Notes under the pieces: model-generated
What the model was told of the DNA's origin: nothing
The model's database searches: none
What the model saw: only the letters and a program-made list of their open reading frames with translations
Made by a program: the position numbers and the translations under genes
Shown here: positions 1-10,660 of the stretch, piece after piece
Layout of the letters: every line of letters begins with the position of its first letter
Position numbering within the stretch: position 1 is the stretch's first letter
Assembly (NCBI GenBank): GCA_964034945.1
Contig: OZ035961.1
Location: 58,751,384 to 58,815,383 of the forward strand
Source: Chrysopilus asiliformis
Taxonomy: Eukaryota > Arthropoda > Insecta > Diptera > Rhagionidae
Reading direction: 5' to 3'
DNA length: 64,000 bases

Positions 1-538
1 GGAAATTCGGGTCCTTAGCCGCGAATCTTCTGCGCTTCTCGAAGTGCTCTCTGCCCTTGTCGATGGTTGCTTTCGCCCAGGCTATCCGTTCTTTTTCCAC
101 CTGTGTGTGGTTCTGCTTTTTGGCTAGCGTCTCCATCAGTCTAACGGCAGTCTTGTACTGGGAGAGCGCCTGGCGTCCCTCTTTCGTTGGCCTGGACCTA
201 GCGGTCTTACGCCTGCTAGCATCCTCACCTGAAGTCGGGGAGCGCAGTAACTCCTCCTCAGACATACCACTCTCCGTTAGATTTGAGACTCCCTTGTCTG
301 CGCTTGGACCAGCAGTAGCACAAGGGAGTGGTTTTGAGCTCGTTGGTGTGGATGCGGTAGTAGTAAAACCGGCGAGACCCGCTCCAGTCATCCCGCTCGG
401 AGTATTTTGTGTGGTCCCACTGGCGACACGCAGAGAGGATGAGTCATCCTCCCCGTGCCCGCCGGCAGTCGCAGCACCGACTCCTGCCGACGTTTGGGTA
501 GATATCCCTACCCGAGTTTTATCCTTCTTGGTGTCCAT
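1..538 (-). CDS. Non-LTR retrotransposon ORF1 (Gag-like), 5' part, open at left edge
   Basis: Read on the minus strand from the ATG at 538, the frame stays open for 179 codons to the window edge. Residues 1-90 are rich in Ser, Thr, Gly and Ala. Residues ~92-120 hold an acidic patch (MSEEELLRSP) and then a basic one (RRKTARSRPTKEGRQ). Residues ~120-175 are Lys, Glu, Ala and Gln rich and look helical. This layout is typical of ORF1 RNA-binding proteins of I/Jockey-type non-LTR elements; the zinc knuckles expected near the C-terminus would lie off the window. The segment is much more GC-rich than its surroundings. The opposite strand is also open (57-671), but its product has no gag or enzyme character. 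Clade not assigned. Confidence 0.6.
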   Translation of the reverse strand, partial: MDTKKDKTRVGISTQTSAGVGAATAGGHGEDDSSSLRVASGTTQNTPSGMTGAGLAGFTTTASTPTSSKPLPCATAGPSADKGVSNLTESGMSEEELLRSPTSGEDASRRKTARSRPTKEGRQALSQYKTAVRLMETLAKKQNHTQVEKERIAWAKATIDKGREHFEKRRRFAAKDPNF

Positions 539-1510
539 TCATCCTTGTAAGAAGTTCTCTTGGTTTCGGGCCTTCATCGATCAGATGACCTTTGCGACAT
601 GGTTGCACCTACCGGAAATGATCGTTGTCATTTCCGCCGCCATAGCTCAAAAGACCTCTGGACCTACTTAAGCCCCTACACCGCGACAAGGTGGAACTCC
701 ATCGTAGGGGATTAAAATAAGTAACCAAAAAGGAGTTTTTTCGAATTTACCGAATCTTTTGCTCGTCCTGAAAAAAAATTGTGTGAAATTTTTGGCTCGC
801 GACACTTTTTTTGAAAATTTCAGACAATTCTCCTACATTTTGCTGTAAAGAGTACCTACGATAAACAGGTCAAAAGATATGAATTTTTGAAAAAAAAAAA
901 AAAAAAACCTACGATAAACAGGTTAAAAGATATGAATTTTTGAAAAAAAAAAAAAAAAAAAATTGATTTCATGCAAATCTGCAATGGAAAAAACCTTCGA
1001 AGAAAATCGAAAACTTTTGAGCGACATAAAACACCAAAAATATCTCGCTCGACTTTATGATATATGAGAGAATTATGTAAAATTGTATTCTAAACACTTT
1101 TCTGTTTGCAACGTTGTTGATACAATGAACAGTTTTCGAGAAAATCGCCAAAAACTTCAATTTTCAGCGGGAAAGGGGGAAGGAGTCATCCGATTTTCCC
1201 CATTTTTTTACGAATTCTTTCTCTTAACGTTACTCGCATTTTTGCAAAATTTCAAATCTCTAGCTAAAGTTATTCGGAAAATCAAAAAATTTCGTTAAAA
1301 AAATCGAAAAAATTTTCATGGGGAAAAACAAGCAAATGGACATTGAATGTAAACTCGATTTCATTCAATGAGTTTTTATAGTTTTTTGAAAGATTTTTAA
1401 TTCAAATTGTGGGATTTGATGTAAAAATGCAAATTCGCTTTTAAAATGCCAATTGCTGTGTAATTTTATCCATTAAATGGGAAGAAAACGGAAAAATTAA
1501 AGAAGAAATT
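539..1510. other. 5' leader of the non-LTR element, then AT-rich non-coding DNA
   Basis: Positions 539 to about 710 probably form the 5' leader of the ORF1-bearing element; GC content drops sharply after about 710. The rest is AT-rich with no credible gene. A 53-bp unit beginning ACCTACGATAAACAGG is present twice in tandem, at 854 and 907, each ending in a long A tract. Phrases about regulated pauses of A and T resemble the filler of the Helentron-like repeats at 41.8 and 51.4 kb, but I could not fix element ends. Confidence 0.4.
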
Positions 1511-1511
1511 T

Positions 1512-4500
1512 ATACCATCACTTGGCTTTAAACGGGGTAATTTTTGAAAAATTGTTCGGGACGGGGTTTTTTTTATTTTACGACAAAATCATAACGGTCA
1601 AGCGACAATTAATCCAATCATTAGTTTCCAGTTCAACGTGCGAATTACCCGATTTCTAGGGTGTGTAGTGCTAACTATGCAACATAGTTAGCACTACACA
1701 CGCTTTTTTTGAAAAATATGGGCGCGACAATTTTTTTTCTTTTACGACAAAATCATAACGGTCAAGCGACAATTAATCCAATTATTAGTTTCCAGTTCAA
1801 CGTGCGAATTACCCCAGTTCTCGGGTGTGTAGTGCTAACTATGCAACATAGTTAGCACTACACACGCTTTTATTGAAAAATATGGGCGCGACAATTTTTT
1901 TTATTTTACGACAAAATCATAACGGTCAAGCGACAATTAATCCAATCATTAGTTTCCAGTTCAACGTGCGAATTACCCCAGTTCTGGGGTGTGTAATGCT
2001 AACTAGACCATCAGTTGGCTTTAAACGGGGTAATTTTTAAAAAATTGTTCGGGACGGGGTTTTTTTTATTTTACGACAAAATCATAACGGTCAAGCGACA
2101 ATTAATCCAATCATTAGTTTCCAGTTCAACGTGCGAATTACCCCAGTTCTGGGGTGTGTAATGCTAACTATACCATCACTTGGCTTTAAACGGGGTAATT
2201 TTTAAAAAATTGTTCAGGACGGGCTTTTTTTTATTTTACGACAAAATCATAACGGTCAAGCGACAATTAATTCAATCATTAGTTTCCAGTTCAACGTGCG
2301 AATTACCCCAGTTCTGGGGTGTGTAATGCTAACTAGACCATCACTTGGCTTTAAACGGGGTAATTTTTAAAAAATTGTTCGGGACGGGGTTTTTTTTATT
2401 TTACGACAAAATCATAACGGTCAAGCGACAATTAATCCAATCATTAGTTTCCAGTTCAACGTGCGAATTACCCGATTTCTAGGGTGTGTAGTGCTAACTA
2501 TGCAACATAGTTAGCACTACACACGCTTTTATTGAAAAATATGGGCGCGACAATTTTTTTTATTTTACGACAAAATCATAACGGTCAAGCGACAATTAAT
2601 CCAATCATTAGTTTCCAGTTCAACGTGCGAATTACCCCAGTTCTGGGGTGTGTAATGCTAACTAGACCATCAGTTGGTTTAAACGGAGTAATTTTTAAAA
2701 AATTGTTCGGGACGGGGTTTTTTTTATTTTACGACATAATCATAACGGTCAAGCGACAATTAATCCAATCATTAGTTTCCAGTTCAACGTGCGAATTACC
2801 CGATTTCTAGGGTGTGTAGTGCTAACTATGCAACATAGTTAGCACTACACACGCTTTTATTGAAAAATATGGGCGCGACAATTTTTTTTCTTTTACGACA
2901 AAATCATAACGGTCAAGCGACAATTAATCCAATCATTAGTTTCCAGTTCAACGTGCGAATTACCCCAGTTCTGGGGTGTGTAATGCTAACTAGACCATCA
3001 GTTGGCTTTAAACGGGGTAATTTTTAAAAAATTGTTCGGGACGGGTTTTTTTTTATTTTACGACAAAATCATAACGGTCAAGCGACAATTAATCCAATCA
3101 GTTTCCAGTTCAACGTTCGAATTACCCCAGTTTTGGGGTGTGTAATTCTAACTAGACCATCAGTTGGCTTTAAACGGGGTAATTTTTGAAAAATTGTTCG
3201 GGACGGGTTTTTTTTTATTTTACGAAAAAATCAGAACGGTCAAGCGACAATTAATCCAATCATTAGTTTCCAGTTCAACGTGCGAATTACCCCAGTTCTG
3301 GGGTGTGTAATGCTAACTAGACCATCAGTTGGCTTTAAACGGGGTAATTTTTAAAAAATTGTTCGGGACGGGTTTTTTTTTATTTTACGACAAAATCAGA
3401 ACGGTCAAGCGACAATTAATCCAATCATTAGTTTCCAGTTCAACGTGCGGATTACCCCAGTTCTGGGGTGTGTAATGCTAACTAGACCATCAGTTGGTTT
3501 AAACGGAGTAATTTTTAAAAAATTGTTCGGGACGGGGTTTTTTTTATTTTACGACATAATCATAACGGTCAAGCGACAATTAATCCAATCATTAGTTTCC
3601 AGTTCAACGTGCGAATTACCCGATTTCTAGGGTGTGTAGTGCTAACTATGCAACATAGTTAGCACTACACACGCTTTTATTGAAAAATATGGGCGCGACA
3701 ATTTTTTTTCTTTTACGACAAAATCATAACGGTCAAGCGACAATTAATCCAATCATTAGTTTCCAGTTCAACGTGCGAATTACCCCAGTTCTGGGGTGTG
3801 TAATGCTAACTAGACCATCAGTTGGCTTTAAACGGGGTAATTTTTAAAAAATTGTTCGGGACGGGTTTTTTTTTATTTTACGACAAAATCATAACGGTCA
3901 AGCGACAATTAATCCAATCAGTTTCCAGTTCAACGTTCGAATTACCCCAGTTTTGGGGTGTGTAATTCTAACTAGACCATCAGTTGGCTTTAAACGGGGT
4001 AATTTTTGAAAAATTGTTCGGGACGGGTTTTTTTTTATTTTACGACAAAATCATAACGGTCAAGCGACAATTAATCCAATCATTAGTTTCCAGTTCAACG
4101 TGCGAATTACCCCAGTTCTGGGGTGTGTAATGCTAACTATACCATCACTTGGCTTTAAACGGGGTAATTTTTGAAAAAAATGTTCGGGACGGGGTTTTTT
4201 TTATTTTACGACAAAATCATAACGGTCAAGCGACAATTAATCCAATCATTAGTTTCCAGTTCAACGTGCGAATTACCCCAGTTCTGGGGTGTGTAATGCT
4301 AACTATACCATCACTTGGCTTTAAACGGGGTAATTTTTGAAAAATTGTTCGGGACGGGGTTTTTTTATTTTACGACAAAACCATAACGGTCAAGCGACAA
4401 TTAATCCAATCATTAGTTTCCAGTTCAACGTGCGAATCACCCGATTTCTAGGGTGTGTAGTGCTAACTATGCAACATACTATGCAACATAGTTAGCACTA

Positions 4501-4590
4501 CACACGCTTTTTTTGAAAAATATGGGCGCGACAATTTTTTTTCTTTTACGACAAAATCACGACAATTAAGCGACAATTAATCCAATAAAA
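1512..4590. repeat. Satellite array, ~165-bp monomer, with 820-bp higher-order repeat
   Basis: About 18 tandem monomers of ~165 bp. Recognisable words in each are ACGGTCAAGCGACAATTAAT and CCAGTTCAACGTGCGAATTA. Two junction types alternate. One reads ACCATCACTTGGCTTTAAAC. The other is a 41-bp inverted repeat (GTGTGTAGTGCTAAC, short middle, then its complement) at 1661, 1825, 2484, 2812, 3632 and, with a 9-bp internal duplication, 4453. Private variants recur exactly 820 bp apart: GGTTTAAACGGAG at 2675 and 3495, and a 4-bp deletion (AATCAGTTTCC) at 3097 and 3917. Five monomers were therefore duplicated as a block. ORFs across the array are artefacts of the repeat. Confidence 0.92.
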
Positions 4591-4623
4591 AGTTTTTCTA
4601 ATTTCAAAAGTTGTAGTGCGAAC

Positions 4624-5046
4624 TTGACGGACGTTATCTACACCATAGATCAACTTCGAGAATCATGCAGGGTGACTGAAAATTCTTTTTCTCATTTAAA
4701 CCTTCTTCGCACCCAAAATATTGGTCCAACACCTCATAGGGTGAATGAAATGTCGTATTCTGAGATGGAAGATAATTTAGAGTTTGACGATGGTGTTGTA
4801 GAGGCTCTGACTGCACCAAACTCGAATAGGCAAAATACCAGCAAACGAGTAGAAAAAAAGGAACTGAAATGTTGGAATTGCAAAATCAAAGGCCATGTTT
4901 TCTTTGATTGTCCAACCCCCCTCAGTAAATTTTGCTTCAGATGCGGGCTAGAAAATACCATCTCACTTTTTTGTCCAGTCTGTAAGAAGGAAAACCAGAA
5001 GCGGAACGTGCCGGAGTCACGTTCGACACAACCGAACCCGGAATAG
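4624..5046 (+). pseudogene. gag: Gypsy Gag C-terminal fragment with two zinc knuckles
   Basis: The open frame begins at a TTG inside the gene, so the true start is lost. An acidic stretch precedes a CCHC knuckle, CWNCKIKGHVFFDC (C-x2-C-x4-H-x4-C). A second knuckle, CFRCGLENTISLFC, has Thr where the zinc-binding His is expected, so it is probably damaged. The frame ends at 5046, and protease sequence resumes in another register about 80 bp later. The protein would package element RNA in cytoplasmic particles; this copy lacks the capsid part. Confidence 0.8.
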
Positions 5047-5123
5047 TTACAGAAGATAGTAAGAATCCTAAGTCACCTACTTCTAGTGAAGAGACGTCGA
5101 AACATTCAACAATTTTACCCAGA

Positions 5124-6265
5124 ATGTCTGATAAAGAAAAATTAGTACCAAATTTAAATCATTTAAAACCCTATCATGTAGGATTAATCGAGTACAATAA
5201 AGCTAAAGATAGAATATTTAATAATTCAGTATGCAACTTGTCAAACGAATTTAGTACAAAGAATACGGTTCAAGATTGCAGTTCTAAGAAGGTTTCAAAA
5301 GCTCGCAGTCGTTTTCTTTTTCGTAAGGAAATTAAAAAGAATATTTCAAGCACTGTTCTAGACACAAAGAACGATATTCGCCCGTATGCCAAGGTCAGGA
5401 TTTTGACTGAAGAAATATCAGGTTTACTAGATAGGGGCGCGAGTATTTCCTGCTTGGGTCGTAACGGCTTAGAAATAATTAAGAAACTAGACCTGCCTAT
5501 TCTGAATTTTTCCTCTAATGTTCGTACAGCAGACGGAAAAGGTCATAGAATAGTTGGACGCGTTAATGTGCCGGTAGAGTATAAATCCCAAACGAAAAAT
5601 ATAGTTATTTATGTAGTTCCCGAATTAGAGCAGACGATATACCTAGGTGTAGACTTTTGGCACGTATTTCAGATTGCGCCCCATATAATTGGTGCCTTAA
5701 GTATTTTAGAACCCCAAGCAAAAGATCCCTTAAAGCATGATTTAACTCTTATACAAGAAAGGCAGCTGGAACTAATCAAGGATAAATTTTTGTGTTCCAC
5801 CAAATATGGTTTAGGGAAAACAACAATGGAGGAACATGAGATAGATACCGGAGACTCTACTCCAGTCAAACAAAGGCATTATCCGGTCTCACCAGCGATC
5901 CAAGCCCTTCTATATGTGGAGGTGGATAGGATGCTCCAGTTAGGTGTAATCGAGGAAAGTAATAGTCCCTGGAGTAGTCCGGTTGTTCTGGTTAGAAAAC
6001 CGGGTAAAAACCGACTATGCCTCGATTCCCGAAAGGTTAATTCTCTAACCGTAAAGGACGCCTATCCACTTCCTCATATAGAAGGACTGCTAAGCCGTCT
6101 CCAAGACACAGTCTATATTAGCAGTATAGACTTAAAAGACGCGTTTTGGCAGATACCGCTAGAAAGACAGAGCAGGGCTAAAACTGCGTTCACCATACCT
6201 GGGAGGCCCTTATATCAATACACGGTTATGGCTTTTGGTCTCTGTAACAGCCCGCAAAGACTGTG
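5124..6265 (+). pseudogene. pol: Gypsy protease and reverse transcriptase, RT palm deleted
   Basis: The aspartic protease site reads LLDRGASISCLG: the conserved D-T/S-G triad is D-R-G here, which should inactivate it. RT follows with SPWSSPVVLVRKPG, RLCLDSRKVNS and SSIDLKDAFWQIPL, so the first catalytic Asp is present. The normal chain stops at AFGLCNSPQRLCRL and jumps, with a change of frame, to the RNase H connection. The palm with the YxDD motif, roughly 150 residues, is missing. This copy cannot encode an active RT. Confidence 0.88.
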
Positions 6266-6653
6266 TAGACTGTGCCGAATTAGCTGCTCCACTCACAGAT
6301 ACGTTGAAGAAATCGAAATCGTTTGTTTTCACACCAGAAGCGCTTAATTCTTTCCAAACTTTAAAGTTATCTCTCGTGTCTGCTCCAATCTTACAACATC
6401 CGGATTTCAGTCAAGAATTTTTCGTTCAATGTGACGCTTCGTCAGAGGGGATAGGTGCAGTCCTATACCAATTCGATCAATCTGGGAACGAAAAAGTCAT
6501 TGCATATTTTTCTAAACGTTTATACAAGGCACAGACTAACTACAGCGTAACCGAGCAAGAATGCCTAGCAGCAGTGTTAGCAATTGAAAAATTTCGACCT
6601 TATATCGAAGGGATGCAATTTACCGTGATTACCGATCACGCCAGTCTGAGGTG
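6266..6653 (+). pseudogene. pol: Gypsy RNase H domain
   Basis: Begins in the connection region (FVFTPEALNSFQTLK) and contains the RNase H core: FVQCDASSEGIGAVLY (first Asp), TEQECLAAVLAI (Glu) and VITDHASLR (Asp). A TGA follows directly after the last motif where the Gypsy chain should go on to the residues now at 6658. The frame after the stop differs by only a few bases, so this looks like a small local lesion. Confidence 0.85.
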
Positions 6654-6657
6654 ACTG

Positions 6658-8298
6658 ATGGGTCTGAAGGACCTTAGCGGACGACTTGCGAGATGGAGCC
6701 TTAAACTACAGAGATACAATTTTAAAATCGAACATAGGAAAGGTTCACAAAACGTTGTACCAGACGTTTTATCCAGGGCACATCTCGACGAACTAAATGC
6801 TGAAAATCAGCCGCTTCAGATTGATCTCAACTCCGAAGAGTTTAAAAGCGACGAATATAACGACCTAATTAAAGTTATAAAAGAATCCCAAGATCGCTTA
6901 CCCGATCTCAAAGTCGTAGACGGATTCGTTTATAAGCGCACGTTGCCCATCGGCGATGACCCAGTTTCTCAGGAATCCGCTTGGAAACTTTGGGTACCTG
7001 CAAGTATCGCTCCGAAGATGATCCTTCAGGCTCATGAGCCCCCTCAAGCCGCGCATGGAGGCATCAGTAAAACCTTATCACGGTTAAGGGAAAATTTCTT
7101 TTGGCCGAACATGGCAACTCAGGTTCGTAACTACGTTTCCAATTGCTCAACCTGTAAAGAAACCAAATCCCCCAATATCGTATTAAAACCGCCTATGACA
7201 CATGAAACCATCACTGAACGTCCCTTTGAAAAAATCTACGTAGACTTTTTAGGACCTTATCCTAGAACAAAGTCTGGAAATAGTTTTGTATTTATAGTAC
7301 TCGATCATCTCACAAAATTTGTTTTCTTAAAAGCGATGAGACAAGCTACCTCCAAAAACATTACTAAATATTTGTGGTGCTCAGAATTGAAGTGGATCAA
7401 CTCCACTTTTTGAAATTTTCCATATTATGATGTTAAAGTGCTTAATAATATTAGTTTATTCGGTAAATTTTTTTTGTAAGTCCTTGTTGCGTAACGGTAA
7501 TTGTAAGCTGTATTTAAATTGGTAACTGACAAAAAAAAATTATTTTCAGTGCTCAAATGAATCAAGTTTAAAAAAAACTTAAGTTTGAAATTTTATGGAC
7601 TTGATCCACTTCAGTTCTGAACACCCCATTTAGAGGACGAAATATTTAATAAATTCGGCGTTCGCCGCATCATTCACTCAGATAATGGTAAACAGTTTTT
7701 ATCAAATGAGTTTAAGGATCTTCTAAGCAGGTATGGCGTTCGACATATGAAAACCGGACAATACGCTCCCCAAAGTAACGCATCAGAGCGTGTTAATCGT
7801 TCTTTAGTCCAAGCTCTTCGAGCCTACCTTAAAGAGGACCAAAGACTTTGGGACAAACACCTCAGTCAAATAGAATGCGCCTTAAGAACGGCTAAACATA
7901 GCGCAACAACTACAACACCCTATTATGCCTTATTTGGAAATAATATGATTATTCATGGCAGAAGTTATGAAATCGCGGATAAACTTGGCCTTCTAAATGA
8001 TTCCGAATTTGCATGCTTATCAAAATCGGACCGCCTCGAAATTATTCGTGAAAATATGAAATTTCACATGCACCAAGCTTTTGAACGAAACGCGAAAGGG
8101 TACAATCGGCGTACGAGAAACATCTCCTTTTCGCCAGGACAAGTAGTCTTCAAACGAAATTTCATTTTGAGCGATAAATCCAAGATAAATTCGTGAAATG
8201 TCGCATTGTTAAGTCTGTTGGCAGAAGTATGTTCGAACTAGAAAACCTAGAAGGAAAAAACCTTGGTATTTTCCATGTAAAAGACATACAAATTTAAA
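6658..8298 (+). pseudogene. pol: Gypsy integrase, split by a MITE
   Basis: Starts with the RNase H tail (RKGSQNVVPDVLSRAH). The HHCC zinc domain follows (AHGGISKTLSRLRENFFWP ... CSTCKETK). The DDE core has all three acids: VDFLGPYPRT, then after the MITE IIHSDNGKQF and NASERVNRSL. Removing the MITE and one target copy rejoins the reading frame exactly at Tyr-Leu-Glu-Asp. A frameshift near 8190 separates the last segment, which ends with a normal stop near 8298. Among the element's domains, integrase is the best preserved. Confidence 0.88.
7374..7627. mobile_element. 254-bp MITE inserted in the Gypsy integrase
   Basis: Terminal inverted repeats of ~30 bp: left GTGGTGCTCAGAATTGAAGT, right complement GGGGTGTTCAGAACTGAAGT, both continuing GGATCAA. 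It is flanked by ATTT at 7370-7373 and 7628-7631. Deleting the element plus one ATTT restores the integrase frame, which fixes its limits. It has no coding capacity. The superfamily is not obvious from a 4-bp duplication. Confidence 0.85.
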
Positions 8299-8699
8299 AT
8301 AGTATACAAAGAAGTTTTTCAAAACTTTTATTAACCTAAAGTCACATGTTTGTTTGAGGATGCGTGGTATAAATTGCATAAGATGAGATCCTAGGAACAT
8401 GCCCGGCTGACATACATGGGTTCAGCCACACGTTGGCAATATAATTTCCTATTATCCCGGTGGTTTTGAATAATTTCAATGCGTCTACAAGTGCTGTTTT
8501 TCCAGATCTTTTTACATTCAGTGTTCATTCTAAATTTCTGGTCCTGTTGCAGCCACCTGGAAATTGTATAAAAAAAATTGTTGGTCAAATCAGTTTTAAC
8601 TTCAATGAAAACAAATTTTTACGTCAATCCCCATTCCGATTCCAGTAGCAGCTCTGTAATCAAAATTCCGCATGATAGTTGAAGTAATTCCCAAAATTT
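8299..8699. other. Gypsy 3' flank, no recognisable gene
   Basis: This follows the Gypsy stop codon. It might include part of a 3' LTR, but with no 5' LTR to compare I cannot tell. No repeat, hairpin or coding pattern is evident. Confidence 0.3.
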
Positions 8700-8705
8700 A
8701 ACTCC

Positions 8706-9159
8706 TTACTTTGACCTGCAAATAGAAAAAAATGTCAACAAAAAAATCATGGGAAACTTTACCTTCGGCCGGTGGACACGGTCGCGAATCGCCGGAATAC
8801 GAACTCCTGTAGGATGAAAAGTAGATCCCATTCCACCGTCTGAAAAGAAAATAACAATAAATAAAGTTACTCAAATTAAAAAGATAAAATAAAATTAACA
8901 ACGAAACAAACAAAATAAATACTTACAATGGACACGCAGAATGACAAGCCGATGTTTACTTTAGTTTGACAATGACAATTAGGAGCTTTCAATAGTAGGT
9001 TCCTCCTTGGTGGAGACAAATAATCTTCGTCAAATTCAGATCGATAATGAAGTGCGATCTCTGTGAATTTAAAATAACAAATAACGAATAATTTAAAATC
9101 TGTGAAAATGCTAAATACTTACCATAGCAATGTTTTAAATCACTTCTAATATTTTCCAT
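8706..9159 (-). CDS. Candidate small spliced gene, four short exons
   Basis: On the minus strand an ATG at 9159 begins MENIRSDLKHCY and meets a consensus donor after 9123. Further exons fit at 8937 region (8927-9060), 8763-8839 and from 8715, each bounded by AG acceptors and GTAAG or GTAAA donors. The joined frame gives about 85 residues and stops at 8706. Exon 3 also reads open in another frame (GGMGSTFHPTGVRIPAI), so the intron phases may be wrong. No family recognised. Four splice-like pairs within 450 bp is suggestive, but this could equally be a TE-borne exon set or chance. Confidence 0.3.
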
Positions 9160-9352
9160 TCATTTTGAAGAAAATATATTTAATTGATGTAATCTCCAAA
9201 TGTGGCACAAATTTTGTACTAAAACAAGTTTCAAAAATTTCAGAGAGCAATCAAACTTTTGCTTAACGACGCAAAGTCCCTTTCTGTGTACCGATTCTGA
9301 GCATAATCGATACTTAGCGCCAGTGGAATGTCGAAAAGAGGGAATTTTTGAA

Positions 9353-10423
9353 GTGAAAACTTCTTTAGCGGCGTTGTGAGTGATTTCAAACTCGATGAAA
9401 CGACAGTAAAAAGAGATAGGATATTTTAGCCTACGAGAAAATGAGATAGAATACAGATGGGTGCCAGTCAATTTATCGTAAACAAGATTGATGGGAAGCG
9501 GGAAGGGGTAGGGGAAGAGGGCGTGGTATGGGAAGGGAAAGGGGAGAAGGGAGAAGTGTTAGGAGGGAGGAAGTGGAGAGAGGAGGCGATAAATTATGTT
9601 TCGTCATAAATTGCAATATATACATATGTACTCGTATATAAATAAAAATGGATGTTTTATTGTTTGTCTGCCTGCCTGAGATTACAAAACTCAAAAACTA
9701 CTGGACCGATTTTTATGCGGTTTTTTGCAAAATAATCTGTGTTGCCAGGAGCAGGTTTTTAGCTATGTAGATTTTCAAAATTCGAAACGGAAGGTCCTGT
9801 AAGGATAATGAAAATATCCTTTTTCCCATTTTTCCCCGAAAAAATTTGCATTTTAGAGTTTTTGGGGTCGCTGATCACGAATCCGGTATTAGATTTTCAA
9901 AATTCGAAACGGAAGGTCCTGTAAGGATAATGAAAATATCCTTTTTCCCATTTTTCCCCGGAAAAATTTGCACTATAGGGTTTTTGGGGTCACTGATCAT
10001 GAATCCGATATTAGATTTTCAAAATTCGAAACGGAAGGTCCTGTAAGGATAATGAAAATTTCCTTTTTCCCATTTTTCCCCGAAAAAATTTGCACTATAG
10101 GGTTTTTGGGGTCACTGATCATGAATCCGATATTAGATTTTCAAAATTCGAAACGGAAGGTCCTGTAAGGATAATGAAAATATCCTTTTTCCCATTTTTC
10201 TCCGGAAAAATTGGCACTACGGGGTTTTTGGGGTCGCTGATCACGAATCCGGTATTAGATTTTCAATAAAAATATAATATTACTTTTGAACCTGGTACCA
10301 ATATTATAATAAATAAACGCTATAACTATCCCACCCCTGATACCGCATTCGTCTCATTCTCTCGCTGTTTAGTTTTCCTAAGGTTTCACTTCTACCGCGT
10401 GTGCACTGCACACACATGTTTTT
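9353..10423 (+). mobile_element. Insert carrying four ~122-bp tandem repeats
   Basis: The foldback arm is interrupted between GGGAATTTTT and TTTAAAGTT. The insert has purine-rich DNA (9480-9590), AAAATGGATGTTTTATTG with GTCTGCCTGCCTG, then about four copies of a ~122-bp unit from 9770 to 10268. The unit contains GGTCCTGTAAGGATAATG, TTTTTGGGGTCGCTGATCAC and GATTTTCAAAATTCGAAACG. The same unit recurs at 39.6, 40.3, 45.1, 49.6 and 54.1 kb. This agrees with non-autonomous Helitron-type elements that carry short tandem arrays; the ends are not certain. Confidence 0.7.
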
Positions 10424-10506
10424 TTTTTAAAGTTAGGTAATTTTCTTGAAGATCCGCAGCGATGAAGAATTTTTTACCTGCCCGATGTGAATTTTATAAG
10501 TTGCAA

Positions 10507-10660
10507 TGCTAATGGTATGTGTGTAAATACATTCTCATTATATTAAATTTGTCATATAGAATTTCTTGACTGAATTTTACCACTTTATCATTGGTATTAA
10601 GTTTGTACTGAATTTATACTTAATACTATAGCATCAATAAATAATTGAATTGAATTGAAT
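10507..10660 (+). mobile_element. Short 5'-truncated retroposon with TTGAA tail
   Basis: A 154-bp insert ends in AATAAATAATTGAATTGAATTGAA and is flanked by the 14-bp duplication TTTATAAGTTGCAA at 10493-10506 and 10661-10674. A simple-repeat 3' tail plus a long target duplication is the signature of LINE-type retrotransposition (a truncated non-LTR element or SINE). The source family was not identified. Confidence 0.8.

Larger units (their letters stand above)
4591..8298 (+). mobile_element. Ty3/Gypsy LTR retrotransposon, 5'-truncated and internally deleted
   Basis: Gag zinc knuckles, protease, reverse transcriptase, RNase H and integrase follow in the Ty3/Gypsy order. The 5' part (LTR, primer site, most of gag) is missing because the element begins directly at the satellite. 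No 3' LTR could be recognised after 8298. The coding region is broken by an RT deletion near 6260, a stop at 6652, a MITE in integrase and a frameshift near 8190. The double-knuckle Gag is compatible with Osvaldo-like insect Gypsy elements, but the clade is not proven. Confidence 0.88.

Noticed and set aside
57..671. 204-codon plus-strand ORF at the left edge
   Set aside because: It is antisense to a better ORF (538 to 1, minus) whose product has ORF1/Gag composition; the plus product shows no domain.
1512..4590. CRISPR array or tandem gene family
   Set aside because: Repeats are ~165 bp and contiguous with no unique spacers, and the setting is eukaryotic. ORFs repeat with the monomer.
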